A stretch of 64,000 nt of DNA from Serratia quinivorans (GTDB lineage: Bacteria > Pseudomonadota > Gammaproteobacteria > Enterobacterales > Enterobacteriaceae): positions 124,001 through 188,000 of the forward strand of contig NZ_CAMKGL010000008.1 of the NCBI RefSeq assembly GCF_946227985.1, in the 5' to 3' direction. Below the pieces are notes generated by a model that did no database searches, was not told where the DNA came from, and worked only from the letters and a program-made list of their open reading frames with translations. Position numbers and translations under genes: made by a program. Numbering within the stretch: the stretch's first letter is position 1; each line of letters starts with the position of its first letter. Positions 56,977 to 64,000 of the stretch are shown here, piece after piece.

Positions 56977-58971
56977 ATGTTCGCAGACCAAGGCCCTATG
57001 CTTCTTAACGCCCACTTCGGCACCAACAGCCCTTATTGGCGGTTGGCGTTTGACAGCAATGCGTTGGCGTTGTCGGCCGTCAAAGGCAAAACCCATATGG
57101 CCGTGGCGCTCAGCGCTATGCAGGCGGCTAAAATCCGTCGCCTGAGCGGCATTACCGCCAGCCTTGATATCACCATCACGCTCGGCGGCGAACCGATACA
57201 TCTGCATCTGGTTGGGCGGCGAGTCAACAATCTGGAATGGGCAGGCACCGCCTCCGCCTTCAGCGATACCCAATCGGTCGCCCGTGATTTGGTACACGGC
57301 CTTTCCTTTGCCGAACAGGTGGTGTCCGAAGCCAACTCCGTGATTGTGATTGTCGATCAGCACGGTCGCATTCAGCGCTTCAACCGCCTGAGCGAAGAGT
57401 ACACCGGCCTGCACGAGCATGATGTTATTGGTAAAAACGTCTTTCAATTATTTATGAGCCCGGAGGAAGCCTCGGCATCACGGCGCAACATCGCCGGCTT
57501 TTTCCGTAATGGTTCATCCTATGAGGTAGAACGCTGGATCAAGACGGTGAAAGGCGAGCGGCTGTTTTTGTTCCGCAACAAGTTCGTCCACAGCGGCAGC
57601 GGTAAGAATGAAGTTTTTCTGATTTGCTCCGGTACCGATATCACCGAAGAACGCCGCGCGCAGGAACGTCTGCGGGTACTGGCCAATACCGACATCATTA
57701 CCGGCCTGCCCAATCGCAATGCCATTCAGGACAAAATTACCCAGTCGATTGCCACTCGCGATGGCCACAGTGTTGGGCTGGTGTATCTCGATCTCGACAA
57801 CTTTAAAAAGGTTAACGACGCCTACGGCCATATGTTCGGCGACCGTTTATTGGTAGAGGTGTCGCTGGCGGTGCTCGGCTGTCTGGATAACGACCAAACC
57901 CTGGCCCGCCTGGGTGGCGATGAATTCCTGGTGCTGGCCCAACAGGCCGACCGCGAAATGCTGCAACGCCTGGCCCAGCGTATTATCGACCGGTTGAAAA
58001 CGCCGTTCCGTATAGGGCTTATCGAAGTTTATACCGGCTGTTCTATTGGTATAGCACTGTGTCCCGAACACGGCAACGACATCGACAGCCTGATCCGCAG
58101 TGCCGATACCGCCATGTATGTCGCCAAAGAGCACGGCAAACGCACCTATACCGTATTCTCGCCGGAAATGAATAAACGCGTCGCGGAATACATGTGGCTG
58201 GACACCAACCTGCGTAAGGGATTGGAACAAAATCAACTGGTGGTGTATTACCAGCCAAAAATAGAGACACTCAGCGGCAGAGTATGTAGCGTGGAAGCGC
58301 TGGTGCGCTGGGATTCCCCCGAGCGCGGCCTGATCCCACCGCTGCAGTTTATCTCCTACGCGGAAGAGTCAGGTCTGATCGGCCCGCTTGGCCGTTGGGT
58401 GCTGCAGACCGCCGCCAAACAGGCCGCTCAGTGGCAACGACAAGGGTTACCACTGCGGGTCGCGGTCAATCTTTCCGCCCGCCAGTTGGTGGATGACTCT
58501 ATCGTTGAAGATCTGGCGCAGGTGTTGCAGCACAATCAGTTGACTCCCTGCCTGCTGGATTTCGAACTCACGGAAAGTAGCCTGATTGAGGATGAGAAAC
58601 GCGCTCGCGAAGTGATCGCCCGGTTACGCCAACTGGGTGCACAGGTCCATCTTGATGATTTTGGCACCGGTTACTCTTCGCTGGCGCAGCTGGCACGTAT
58701 TCCGCTGGATGCCATTAAACTGGATAAAAGCTTTGTGCGTGGGGTGAATGATAACCCGGTTTCACAATCGCTGGTGCGTGCCATCGTCGCGGCGGCCGAA
58801 GCGCTTAAATTCCGGGTGATCGCCGAAGGCGTAGAGACAGAAAGCGAAAATCGGTTCCTCGATGAAATCGGCGTGGATGAAAAACAGGGGTTCCTGTTTG
58901 CGCAGCCAATGCTCCCGGAGCAGCTGGAGCATTGGCTGCAGTCCTATCGCCCGCCATCCTCCTCAGCGTGA
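56977..58971 (+). CDS. rpfR: RpfR/PdeR c-di-GMP phosphodiesterase (FI-PAS-GGDEF-EAL)
   Basis: A 664-residue cytoplasmic receptor. Residues 1 to about 105 correspond to the RpfF-interaction (FI) domain, 110-225 to the PAS domain that binds cis-2-unsaturated fatty acids, then GGDEF (residues 313-317, intact) and EAL (440-442). It aligns along its length with E. coli PdeR (Gmr). In Cronobacter and Burkholderia, RpfR is paired with RpfF, and fatty-acid binding activates c-di-GMP breakdown. Here rpfF is convergent 16 bases away. GGDEF may be catalytic or regulatory. Confidence 0.93.
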   Translation: MFADQGPMLLNAHFGTNSPYWRLAFDSNALALSAVKGKTHMAVALSAMQAAKIRRLSGITASLDITITLGGEPIHLHLVGRRVNNLEWAGTASAFSDTQSVARDLVHGLSFAEQVVSEANSVIVIVDQHGRIQRFNRLSEEYTGLHEHDVIGKNVFQLFMSPEEASASRRNIAGFFRNGSSYEVERWIKTVKGERLFLFRNKFVHSGSGKNEVFLICSGTDITEERRAQERLRVLANTDIITGLPNRNAIQDKITQSIATRDGHSVGLVYLDLDNFKKVNDAYGHMFGDRLLVEVSLAVLGCLDNDQTLARLGGDEFLVLAQQADREMLQRLAQRIIDRLKTPFRIGLIEVYTGCSIGIALCPEHGNDIDSLIRSADTAMYVAKEHGKRTYTVFSPEMNKRVAEYMWLDTNLRKGLEQNQLVVYYQPKIETLSGRVCSVEALVRWDSPERGLIPPLQFISYAEESGLIGPLGRWVLQTAAKQAAQWQRQGLPLRVAVNLSARQLVDDSIVEDLAQVLQHNQLTPCLLDFELTESSLIEDEKRAREVIARLRQLGAQVHLDDFGTGYSSLAQLARIPLDAIKLDKSFVRGVNDNPVSQSLVRAIVAAAEALKFRVIAEGVETESENRFLDEIGVDEKQGFLFAQPMLPEQLEHWLQSYRPPSSSA

Positions 58972-58987
58972 GGCGGGCAGGGTAACA

Positions 58988-59854
58988 TTAGCCGGCACGA
59001 CGCAGGTTCACCGTATGACGGTCCTGCAGCATCACCAGACGTTCGATATAGGCGCGATCTTTCTCCTCGATGGTGAAGGCCGAATGCACCCAGTCTTCGG
59101 TAATGTCCATTAGTTCCGAACGCGTCAACTGCAACACCCGCTGACGGGCACGCAGCATGGCACGCATACCGTTCAGTTTGGGCCGAATGGTATCGATAAA
59201 GGTACGGGTAGCCACATAGGCGTCGCCGGGCTGGAATAACTGATCGACCAGGCCGCGGCTTTCAAACCACTCCGCGGTATGCGACTCGCCGCCCCAAATC
59301 AGCTCTTCCGCCAGGCGCATGTTTCCTTTACGCGCTACCAGCGAATAGCCGCCCATGCCGGGGAACAGGTTAAACGCAATTTCCGGGAACCCCATGCGCG
59401 CATTGTTCTGTGCCAGAACGAAATGGTGCGCCAGCGCCGCCTCAAAGCCACCGCCCAGCGCACTGCCCTCGACCATCGCGATGCTAACCGCTCCGGTATC
59501 AAATCCGCGAGCCGCCGCATGCACGCAATCAATGCAGGCCCGTGCGTAGGCCATCATCGCCTCACGTTTGCGATTTTTAATCGCCTCGGCGAAGAACTGC
59601 AAATCGCCACCCACGTTGAACATATTGGGCACCAGCGAGCCAGTGACCCAAAAGTCAAACTGCAATGATGACTCTTTAGCTGCCTGCGCCAACGTCATGA
59701 TGTCTTCAATTAACGCCTGATTGAAGCAAGGGCGCGGTTCCGCGCGCAGCAGCATCCACATGATGTGCCGCTCTTCCTCATAGTAGGCGGAAATCTGTGT
59801 CAAATTGCCCGCTTCGGTAAACGGACGACAGGTGGGGTGATTAAGTAATTTCAT
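58988..59854 (-). CDS. rpfF: DSF synthase RpfF (crotonase family)
   Basis: A 288-residue crotonase-fold enzyme. Glu138 (EGSALGGGFEAAL) and Glu158 (GFPEIAFNLFPGMGGYS) have the 20-residue spacing of the catalytic pair of Xanthomonas RpfF, which makes diffusible signal factor fatty acids from acyl-ACP by dehydration and thioester cleavage. The ATG at 59854 has GGAAGG upstream and is preferred to one four codons earlier. It is convergent with rpfR, and together they form a full synthase-receptor pair. Confidence 0.9.
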   Translation of the reverse strand: MKLLNHPTCRPFTEAGNLTQISAYYEEERHIMWMLLRAEPRPCFNQALIEDIMTLAQAAKESSLQFDFWVTGSLVPNMFNVGGDLQFFAEAIKNRKREAMMAYARACIDCVHAAARGFDTGAVSIAMVEGSALGGGFEAALAHHFVLAQNNARMGFPEIAFNLFPGMGGYSLVARKGNMRLAEELIWGGESHTAEWFESRGLVDQLFQPGDAYVATRTFIDTIRPKLNGMRAMLRARQRVLQLTRSELMDITEDWVHSAFTIEEKDRAYIERLVMLQDRHTVNLRRAG

Positions 59855-60003
59855 ATGACCTTCCATTTTATCCAGTGATAACAGGTGAAACCGTTCCAGC
59901 CCCTACGGCTGCAGTCACGCGGCGGTTGGTAAACCGCAGCGCCACATCATGAGTAAACGCTTTCTTGGTGATGAAACAGATAAAAATTGGAGGTCGATGA
60001 ACG

Positions 60004-60027
60004 AAAAAAACCCCGCTGGCACGGGGC
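60004..60027 (-). terminator. Minus-strand terminator without an assigned gene
   Basis: On the minus strand: CCCCG stem (extended AGCCCCG/CGGGGTT) followed by seven T residues. No minus-strand protein gene lies upstream; a small RNA between about 60030 and 60160 could end here, and rpfF downstream would be insulated from it. Confidence 0.65.
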
Positions 60028-60144
60028 TGATATAAGAATTTTACCTATTGGCAGGCAGTAACATTTCACCCGGTGAACGAACGCGTTAAGCTCACAAATT
60101 AGCCGGTTGCCCCACCCGGCGGCCAAATCAACGTACCTTTTGGC

Positions 60145-60150
60145 TATAAT
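60145..60150 (+). promoter_or_regulatory. Consensus -10 box upstream of yhjD
   Basis: TATAAT on the + strand within TTTTGGCTATAATCAAGG. The -35 region is poor. If used, the ERIC element at 60167-60293 lies in the 5' leader of yhjD mRNA. Confidence 0.45.
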
Positions 60151-60166
60151 CAAGGTTGAGAGAGCC

Positions 60167-60293
60167 TCTACCCTAAAGACTTCGAGTTGCAGGAAGGCGG
60201 CAACTGAGCGAATCCCGATGAGCTTACTTGAGTAAGTGATTTGGGTAAGTGAGGGCAGCCAACGCGCATGCAAGTTGAAGTATGACGGGTATA
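60167..60293. repeat. ERIC element (127 bp)
   Basis: TCTACCCTAAAGACTTCGAG to TATGACGGGTATA, 127 bp, core GAGCTTACTTGAGTAAGTGA. It sits directly upstream of yhjD. Confidence 0.93.
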
Positions 60294-60319
60294 TTCATCG
60301 TTAAGGAAATCGTGACGTA

Positions 60320-61339
60320 ATGCCTACAGGATCAGATAAAGACCCCCGTCAGCCCAACAGTGAAGCGCCGCAAAAGCCACTGATCGCCATCAAAACCGGC
60401 CACCAGACTATTGACCGGCGCATCTCCGGTTTTTCACGCCTGGTCGAACGCATCAAGGCCTGGCCAAGCATCGCTCACCTGCTCCGCGCCACCGAGCGCT
60501 TTAACGATCGTCTGGGCAGCCAGTTCGGCGCCGCTATCACCTATTTCTCGTTTCTTTCGCTGATCCCGATTTTGATGGTGTCGTTTGCCGCCGTCGGCTT
60601 TGTGCTGGCATCCAACCCTGACCTGTTGACTGGGATAATTAATAAGATTGTTGGCAGCATCAGTGACCCTACGCTGGCCAGCACGCTGAAAAATACCGTC
60701 AATACGGCAATTCAGCAGCGCACCACCGTGGGGCTGACCGGTCTGGCGCTGGCGCTGTATTCAGGCATCAGTTGGATGGGTAACCTGCGTGAGGCGATCC
60801 GCGCGCAGTCGCGTGACGTATGGGAACGTAATCCGCAGGATCAGGAAAAAATCTACTTCAAATACACCCGCGACTTTATTTCGCTGAGCGGTTTGGTGGT
60901 GGCGCTGATTATCACCCTGACGCTGACCTCCATCGCCGGCTCGGCACAGGCGGCGATTGTCCGTGCGCTGGGCCTGGAAGGTATCGAGTGGCTGCGGCCG
61001 GCGATGACGCTGATTGCGCTGTCGATCTCCATCTTCGCCAACTATCTGCTGTTCCTGTGGATCTTCTGGATGCTGCCGCGGCATAAGCCGAAGAAAAAGG
61101 CGCTGCTGCGCGGCACGCTGCTTGCCGCCATCGGTTTCGAAGTGATTAAGTTTGTGATGACCATGACGCTGCCCCAGGTGGCTAAATCGCCTTCCGGTGC
61201 CGCCTTTGGTTCGGTCATCGGGCTGATGGCGTTTTTCTATTTCTTTGCCCGATTGACGCTTTTCTGCGCTGCCTGGATCGCCACTGCGCAGTATAAAGAA
61301 GACAAAACCCTGCCAGCCTCCGAGCAATCTGCCCCCTGA
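60320..61339 (+). CDS. yhjD: YhjD/YihY (BrkB) family inner-membrane protein
   Basis: A 339-residue membrane protein with six hydrophobic segments after a soluble N-terminal stretch of about 80 residues. Typical of the family: QFGAAITYFSFLSLIPILMV, the GITNKIVGSI-like region after it, SGISWMGNLREAI, and FKYTRDFI. E. coli YhjD is linked to suppression of lethal lipid A defects and may move lipids. AAGGAAA lies before the ATG. It precedes yhjE, as in E. coli. Confidence 0.9.
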   Translation: MPTGSDKDPRQPNSEAPQKPLIAIKTGHQTIDRRISGFSRLVERIKAWPSIAHLLRATERFNDRLGSQFGAAITYFSFLSLIPILMVSFAAVGFVLASNPDLLTGIINKIVGSISDPTLASTLKNTVNTAIQQRTTVGLTGLALALYSGISWMGNLREAIRAQSRDVWERNPQDQEKIYFKYTRDFISLSGLVVALIITLTLTSIAGSAQAAIVRALGLEGIEWLRPAMTLIALSISIFANYLLFLWIFWMLPRHKPKKKALLRGTLLAAIGFEVIKFVMTMTLPQVAKSPSGAAFGSVIGLMAFFYFFARLTLFCAAWIATAQYKEDKTLPASEQSAP

Positions 61340-61354
61340 AGCAATGCAATCATA

Positions 61355-61382
61355 CCGGCCACCCTCTGGTGGCTGGTTTTTT
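61355..61382 (+). terminator. Rho-independent terminator after yhjD
   Basis: CCGGCCACC/GGTGGCTGG stem with a CTCT loop and six T residues. The following 285 bases up to yhjE are AT-rich leader with no gene. Confidence 0.9.
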
Positions 61383-61667
61383 ATTCCGACATTTAGCCAA
61401 CTACCCAGCATATAAAACCAAACAAGACCTATCACACCGGCAAAACCCAGCATAACAAACTACCTGATAACTTTTCTTTGCGGCTTTTACAGATGTTAAG
61501 TCTGCAAATCATTCATTTGGCAACGTTAAAAACCACGCAGAAACACACCAATGAAACATTAAGCTTTTTAACCGGTTAATTCCCGCATTGTACAAAGTTT
61601 CACCATTGAAAAGGCATTTTGCTATGACTAAGATGGATTTTTACCAATCCAAAATATAAGAAAAATT

Positions 61668-62990
61668 ATGCAAGCCTCCATCGCACCAACTCTGGACGCC
61701 GACGACGCGCCAACACCCGTCAACTCACGCGGAAAAGTGATTGTCGCCTCGCTGGTCGGGACCGCCATCGAGTTTTTCGATTTCTATATTTATGCCACCG
61801 CGGCGGTGATCGTATTCCCGCATATCTTCTTCCCGCAGGGCGATCCCACCACCGCGACGCTACAGTCGCTGGCCACCTTTGCCGTCGCCTTTGTGGCGCG
61901 TCCGATTGGCTCGGCGCTGTTCGGCCACTTTGGCGATCGCGTGGGGCGCAAGGTGACGCTGGTCGCCTCGCTGCTCACCATGGGGATTTCCACCGTGTTG
62001 ATCGGCTTGCTGCCGAGCTACGAAACCATCGGCATCTTCGCCCCAATCCTGCTGGCGCTGGCGCGATTCGGTCAAGGCCTGGGGCTGGGGGGTGAATGGG
62101 GCGGAGCCGCCTTGCTGGCGACCGAGAACGCCCCGGCCAAAAAGCGGGCACTGTACGGCTCGTTCCCACAGCTGGGCGCGCCTATCGGTTTCTTCTTCGC
62201 TAACGGGACCTTCCTGCTGCTCTCCTGGCTGCTGACTGACCAACAGTTTATGGAATGGGGCTGGCGCGTGCCGTTTATCCTGTCCGCCGCCCTGGTGCTG
62301 ATCGGCCTGTACGTGCGCGTATCGCTGCATGAAACTCCGGTATTCGCCAAGGTGGCCAAAGCCGGGAAACAGGTAAAAATCCCGCTCGGCACGCTGCTGA
62401 GCAAGCATCTGAAGGCGACCATCCTCGGCACCTTTATCATGCTGGCGACCTATACTCTGTTCTACCTGATGACGGTTTACTCAATGACCTACGGCACTAC
62501 GGCGCAGCCGCTGGGGCTGGGCTACTCACGCAACAGCTTCCTGTGGATGCTGATGGTGGCGGTGATTGGCTTTGGTGTGATGGTGCCAATTGCCGGCCTG
62601 CTGGCCGATGCCTTTGGTCGCCGCAAGACCATGATCGTTATCACTCTGCTGATGATCGCCTTCGCCTTCCTGTTCCCAAGCATGCTGGGCTCCGGTAACC
62701 AGGCGCTGGTGATGGGCTTCCTGCTGTGTGGTCTGAGCATCATGGGCCTGACCTTCGGCCCGATGGGCGCGCTGCTGCCAGAGCTGTTCCCGACCGAAGT
62801 GCGTTATACCGGGGCCTCGTTCTCGTACAACGTGGCGTCAATCCTCGGGGCGGCAGTGGCACCTTATATCGCTACCTGGCTGGCAACCCATTACGGCCTG
62901 TTCTACGTCGGGCTGTATCTGGCATCCATGGCCTGTCTCACGCTGATCGCCCTGCTGCTGATGAAAGAAACCCGCGACCAGTCGCTGTAA
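61668..62990 (+). CDS. yhjE: MFS transporter YhjE (MHS family)
   Basis: A 440-residue transporter, identical in length to E. coli YhjE. It has twelve hydrophobic segments, the MHS-family loop motif GHFGDRVGRKVTL between helices 2 and 3, GLGLGGEWGGAALLATENAP near residue 140, and the matching motif GLLADAFGRRKTM in the second half. MHS proteins move metabolites such as osmolytes or organic acids with protons; the substrate of YhjE is unknown. Confidence 0.92.
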   Translation: MQASIAPTLDADDAPTPVNSRGKVIVASLVGTAIEFFDFYIYATAAVIVFPHIFFPQGDPTTATLQSLATFAVAFVARPIGSALFGHFGDRVGRKVTLVASLLTMGISTVLIGLLPSYETIGIFAPILLALARFGQGLGLGGEWGGAALLATENAPAKKRALYGSFPQLGAPIGFFFANGTFLLLSWLLTDQQFMEWGWRVPFILSAALVLIGLYVRVSLHETPVFAKVAKAGKQVKIPLGTLLSKHLKATILGTFIMLATYTLFYLMTVYSMTYGTTAQPLGLGYSRNSFLWMLMVAVIGFGVMVPIAGLLADAFGRRKTMIVITLLMIAFAFLFPSMLGSGNQALVMGFLLCGLSIMGLTFGPMGALLPELFPTEVRYTGASFSYNVASILGAAVAPYIATWLATHYGLFYVGLYLASMACLTLIALLLMKETRDQSL

Positions 62991-63098
62991 CCCTGCTTAT
63001 GCGGCCCCTGCCTGCGGGGCCGCACTTCCCGCGCTGTCTCCTGTCATAAAATCAGACTATGCTGAATGCTTCGCCTTTTACGGAAATGGAAATCAATC

Positions 63099-63863
63099 AT
63101 GTCTTTGCGCCGCAGACTGTTTTTGTACGTTGCGCCGTTGGTAATGGCCGTCATTGTCATTGCCGGCGCGCTCTGGATATGGGTGAAGCCACCCCAATCG
63201 AGCGCGCTGTGGCGTATCGTCAGCCAACAGTGTTTGCCCAACCAGCAGGCGCATAGCAATCCGGCCCCCTGCGCGCAGGTGGACCCACAGGCCGGTTTTG
63301 TGGTGTTCAAAGACCGTAACGGGCCGTTGCAATATCTGCTGATGCCAAGCGCTAAAATCACCGGCATTGAAAGCCCCGCGCTACTGGCTGCCTCCACCCC
63401 GAACTTCTTTGAGCAAGCCTGGCAGGCACGGCACTTTATGGCCGATAAGTATGGTAAGGCGATCGACGACGCCGATATTTCGCTGGCGATCAATTCAGCC
63501 TATGGCCGGACCCAAAATCAGTTGCACATTCATATCTCTTGCCTGCTGCCGTCGGTAAAAACGCAGTTGGCGCAGTACGCGGCGGATTACAGCGAGCGGT
63601 GGGAGCCGATGCCTGGCGGCCTGCTGGGCCATGACTATCTGGTGCGCCGGGTGACGCCTGAAGAGTTGCAAAAACAGGGTGCTTTCCGCCTGCTGGCAGA
63701 TGAGGTTGCACGCTCAAAGGGCCGTATGGGGAGCTTTGGCCTGGCGATGACGGCATTGCCGGGCGGCGATTTTCTGTTGCTGGCCACCGAGCGCAGCCTG
63801 CTGCCGTTTACACTGGCTTCGTCAGAAGAGATCCAGGATCACGACTGCCAGGTATTGAAGTAA
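63099..63863 (+). CDS. cdh: CDP-diacylglycerol diphosphatase
   Basis: A 254-residue membrane-anchored enzyme that splits CDP-diacylglycerol into phosphatidate and CMP. After an N-terminal anchor (about residues 7-27) come CLPNQQAHSNPAPCAQV, GPLQYLLMPSAKITGIES, the HIT-like active site NQLHIHISC and the final EEIQDHDCQVLK, all as in E. coli Cdh. The start at 63099 gives the family length; an ATG 33 bases earlier is possible. It is followed by a terminator. Confidence 0.94.
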   Translation: MSLRRRLFLYVAPLVMAVIVIAGALWIWVKPPQSSALWRIVSQQCLPNQQAHSNPAPCAQVDPQAGFVVFKDRNGPLQYLLMPSAKITGIESPALLAASTPNFFEQAWQARHFMADKYGKAIDDADISLAINSAYGRTQNQLHIHISCLLPSVKTQLAQYAADYSERWEPMPGGLLGHDYLVRRVTPEELQKQGAFRLLADEVARSKGRMGSFGLAMTALPGGDFLLLATERSLLPFTLASSEEIQDHDCQVLK

Positions 63864-63866
63864 AAC

Positions 63867-63889
63867 GGCCCGCGGGATATCCGCGGGCC
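63867..63889. terminator. Hairpin between convergent cdh and the last gene
   Basis: GGCCCGCGG/CCGCGGGCC stem around GATAT. T-run weak on both sides. Confidence 0.65.
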
Positions 63890-63896
63890 TTCACGA

Positions 63897-64000
63897 TCAT
63901 TTCTTCTGCTTCATCTGCTGAAGGATTTTCCCGCACTGGTTTTCTTCACCGCCTTCGCTGGGAGAAACCAGTGCCAGCAGGGCCGCCGCCGGCGTTAGCA
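63897..64000 (-). CDS. C-terminal end of an unidentified gene (partial)
   Basis: A minus-strand frame entering from the right with 34 visible codons, ending ...GGEENQCGKILQQMKQKK and TGA at 63897-63899. Alanine- and leucine-rich at first, then charged. One cysteine. I do not recognise it. Its convergent position with cdh and the shared hairpin support a real gene end. Confidence 0.55.
   Translation of the reverse strand, partial: LTPAAALLALVSPSEGGEENQCGKILQQMKQKK

Noticed and set aside
59947-60273. 108-codon minus-strand frame between rpfF and yhjD.
   Set aside because: It runs through an ERIC element and a terminator, so it is unlikely to encode a protein.

Overview
The window looks like a chromosomal segment of a Serratia species from the S. 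liquefaciens / proteamaculans / plymuthica group. Three things support this: the gene order yhiN-pitA-uspB-uspA ... rsmJ-prlC ... rlmJ-gor, which follows the enterobacterial backbone; four ERIC repeats, three of them exactly 127 bp; and a tandem pair of Ssp-type subtilisin autotransporters, typical of Serratia. Species assignment is inference; no database was searched.

Layout. 1-1150: end of an inositol-type uptake/catabolism cluster. 1235-2672: the fetAB exporter. 2849-13202: a PapI/FaeA-like regulator, a 1.2-kb AT-rich control region with four GATC sites, then an MR/P-like chaperone-usher operon (major pilin, minor pilins, usher, chaperone, tip adhesin) that continues without a real gap into a PglL/WaaL-like membrane ligase and a cysteine-containing LuxR-type regulator. 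13194-14686: a CtlX-type hydrolase with a divergent Lrp-family regulator. 14777-15660: an AT-rich islet with a candidate double-glycine-leader microcin followed by two paralogous 69-residue membrane proteins, probably immunity genes. 16179-22176: backbone, with yhiN broken by an amber codon, then pitA, uspB, uspA and gdhA.

22516-29429: a six-gene sugar operon (ABC transporter, FGGY pentulose kinase, SIS isomerase). 29484-34508: a secreted 5'-nucleotidase, rsmJ (its last codons and stop lie inside an ERIC element) and prlC. 34885-35675: an AT-rich orphan Tlde1-type effector with its immunity partner. 35859-42345: TonB-like, HIT, amidase/LysR and ASCH genes, then rlmJ and gor. 42504-45620: a signalling cluster made of a molybdopterin-fold exported protein, a hybrid histidine kinase and a convergent HTH-receiver protein. 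46085-52359: the two autotransporter proteases.

52764-55789: a TetR regulator divergent from a split Tm-1-like gene pair, with two matching inverted-repeat operators between them. 55916-59854: spy, then the convergent rpfR/rpfF fatty-acid quorum-sensing and c-di-GMP pair. 60320-64000: yhjD, yhjE, cdh and the end of one more gene.

The least described parts are the candidate microcin islet (14.7-15.7 kb), the fimbrial operon carrying a glycan-ligase-like gene (4.3-13.2 kb), and the molybdopterin-fold/hybrid-kinase/HTH-receiver cluster (42.5-45.6 kb).
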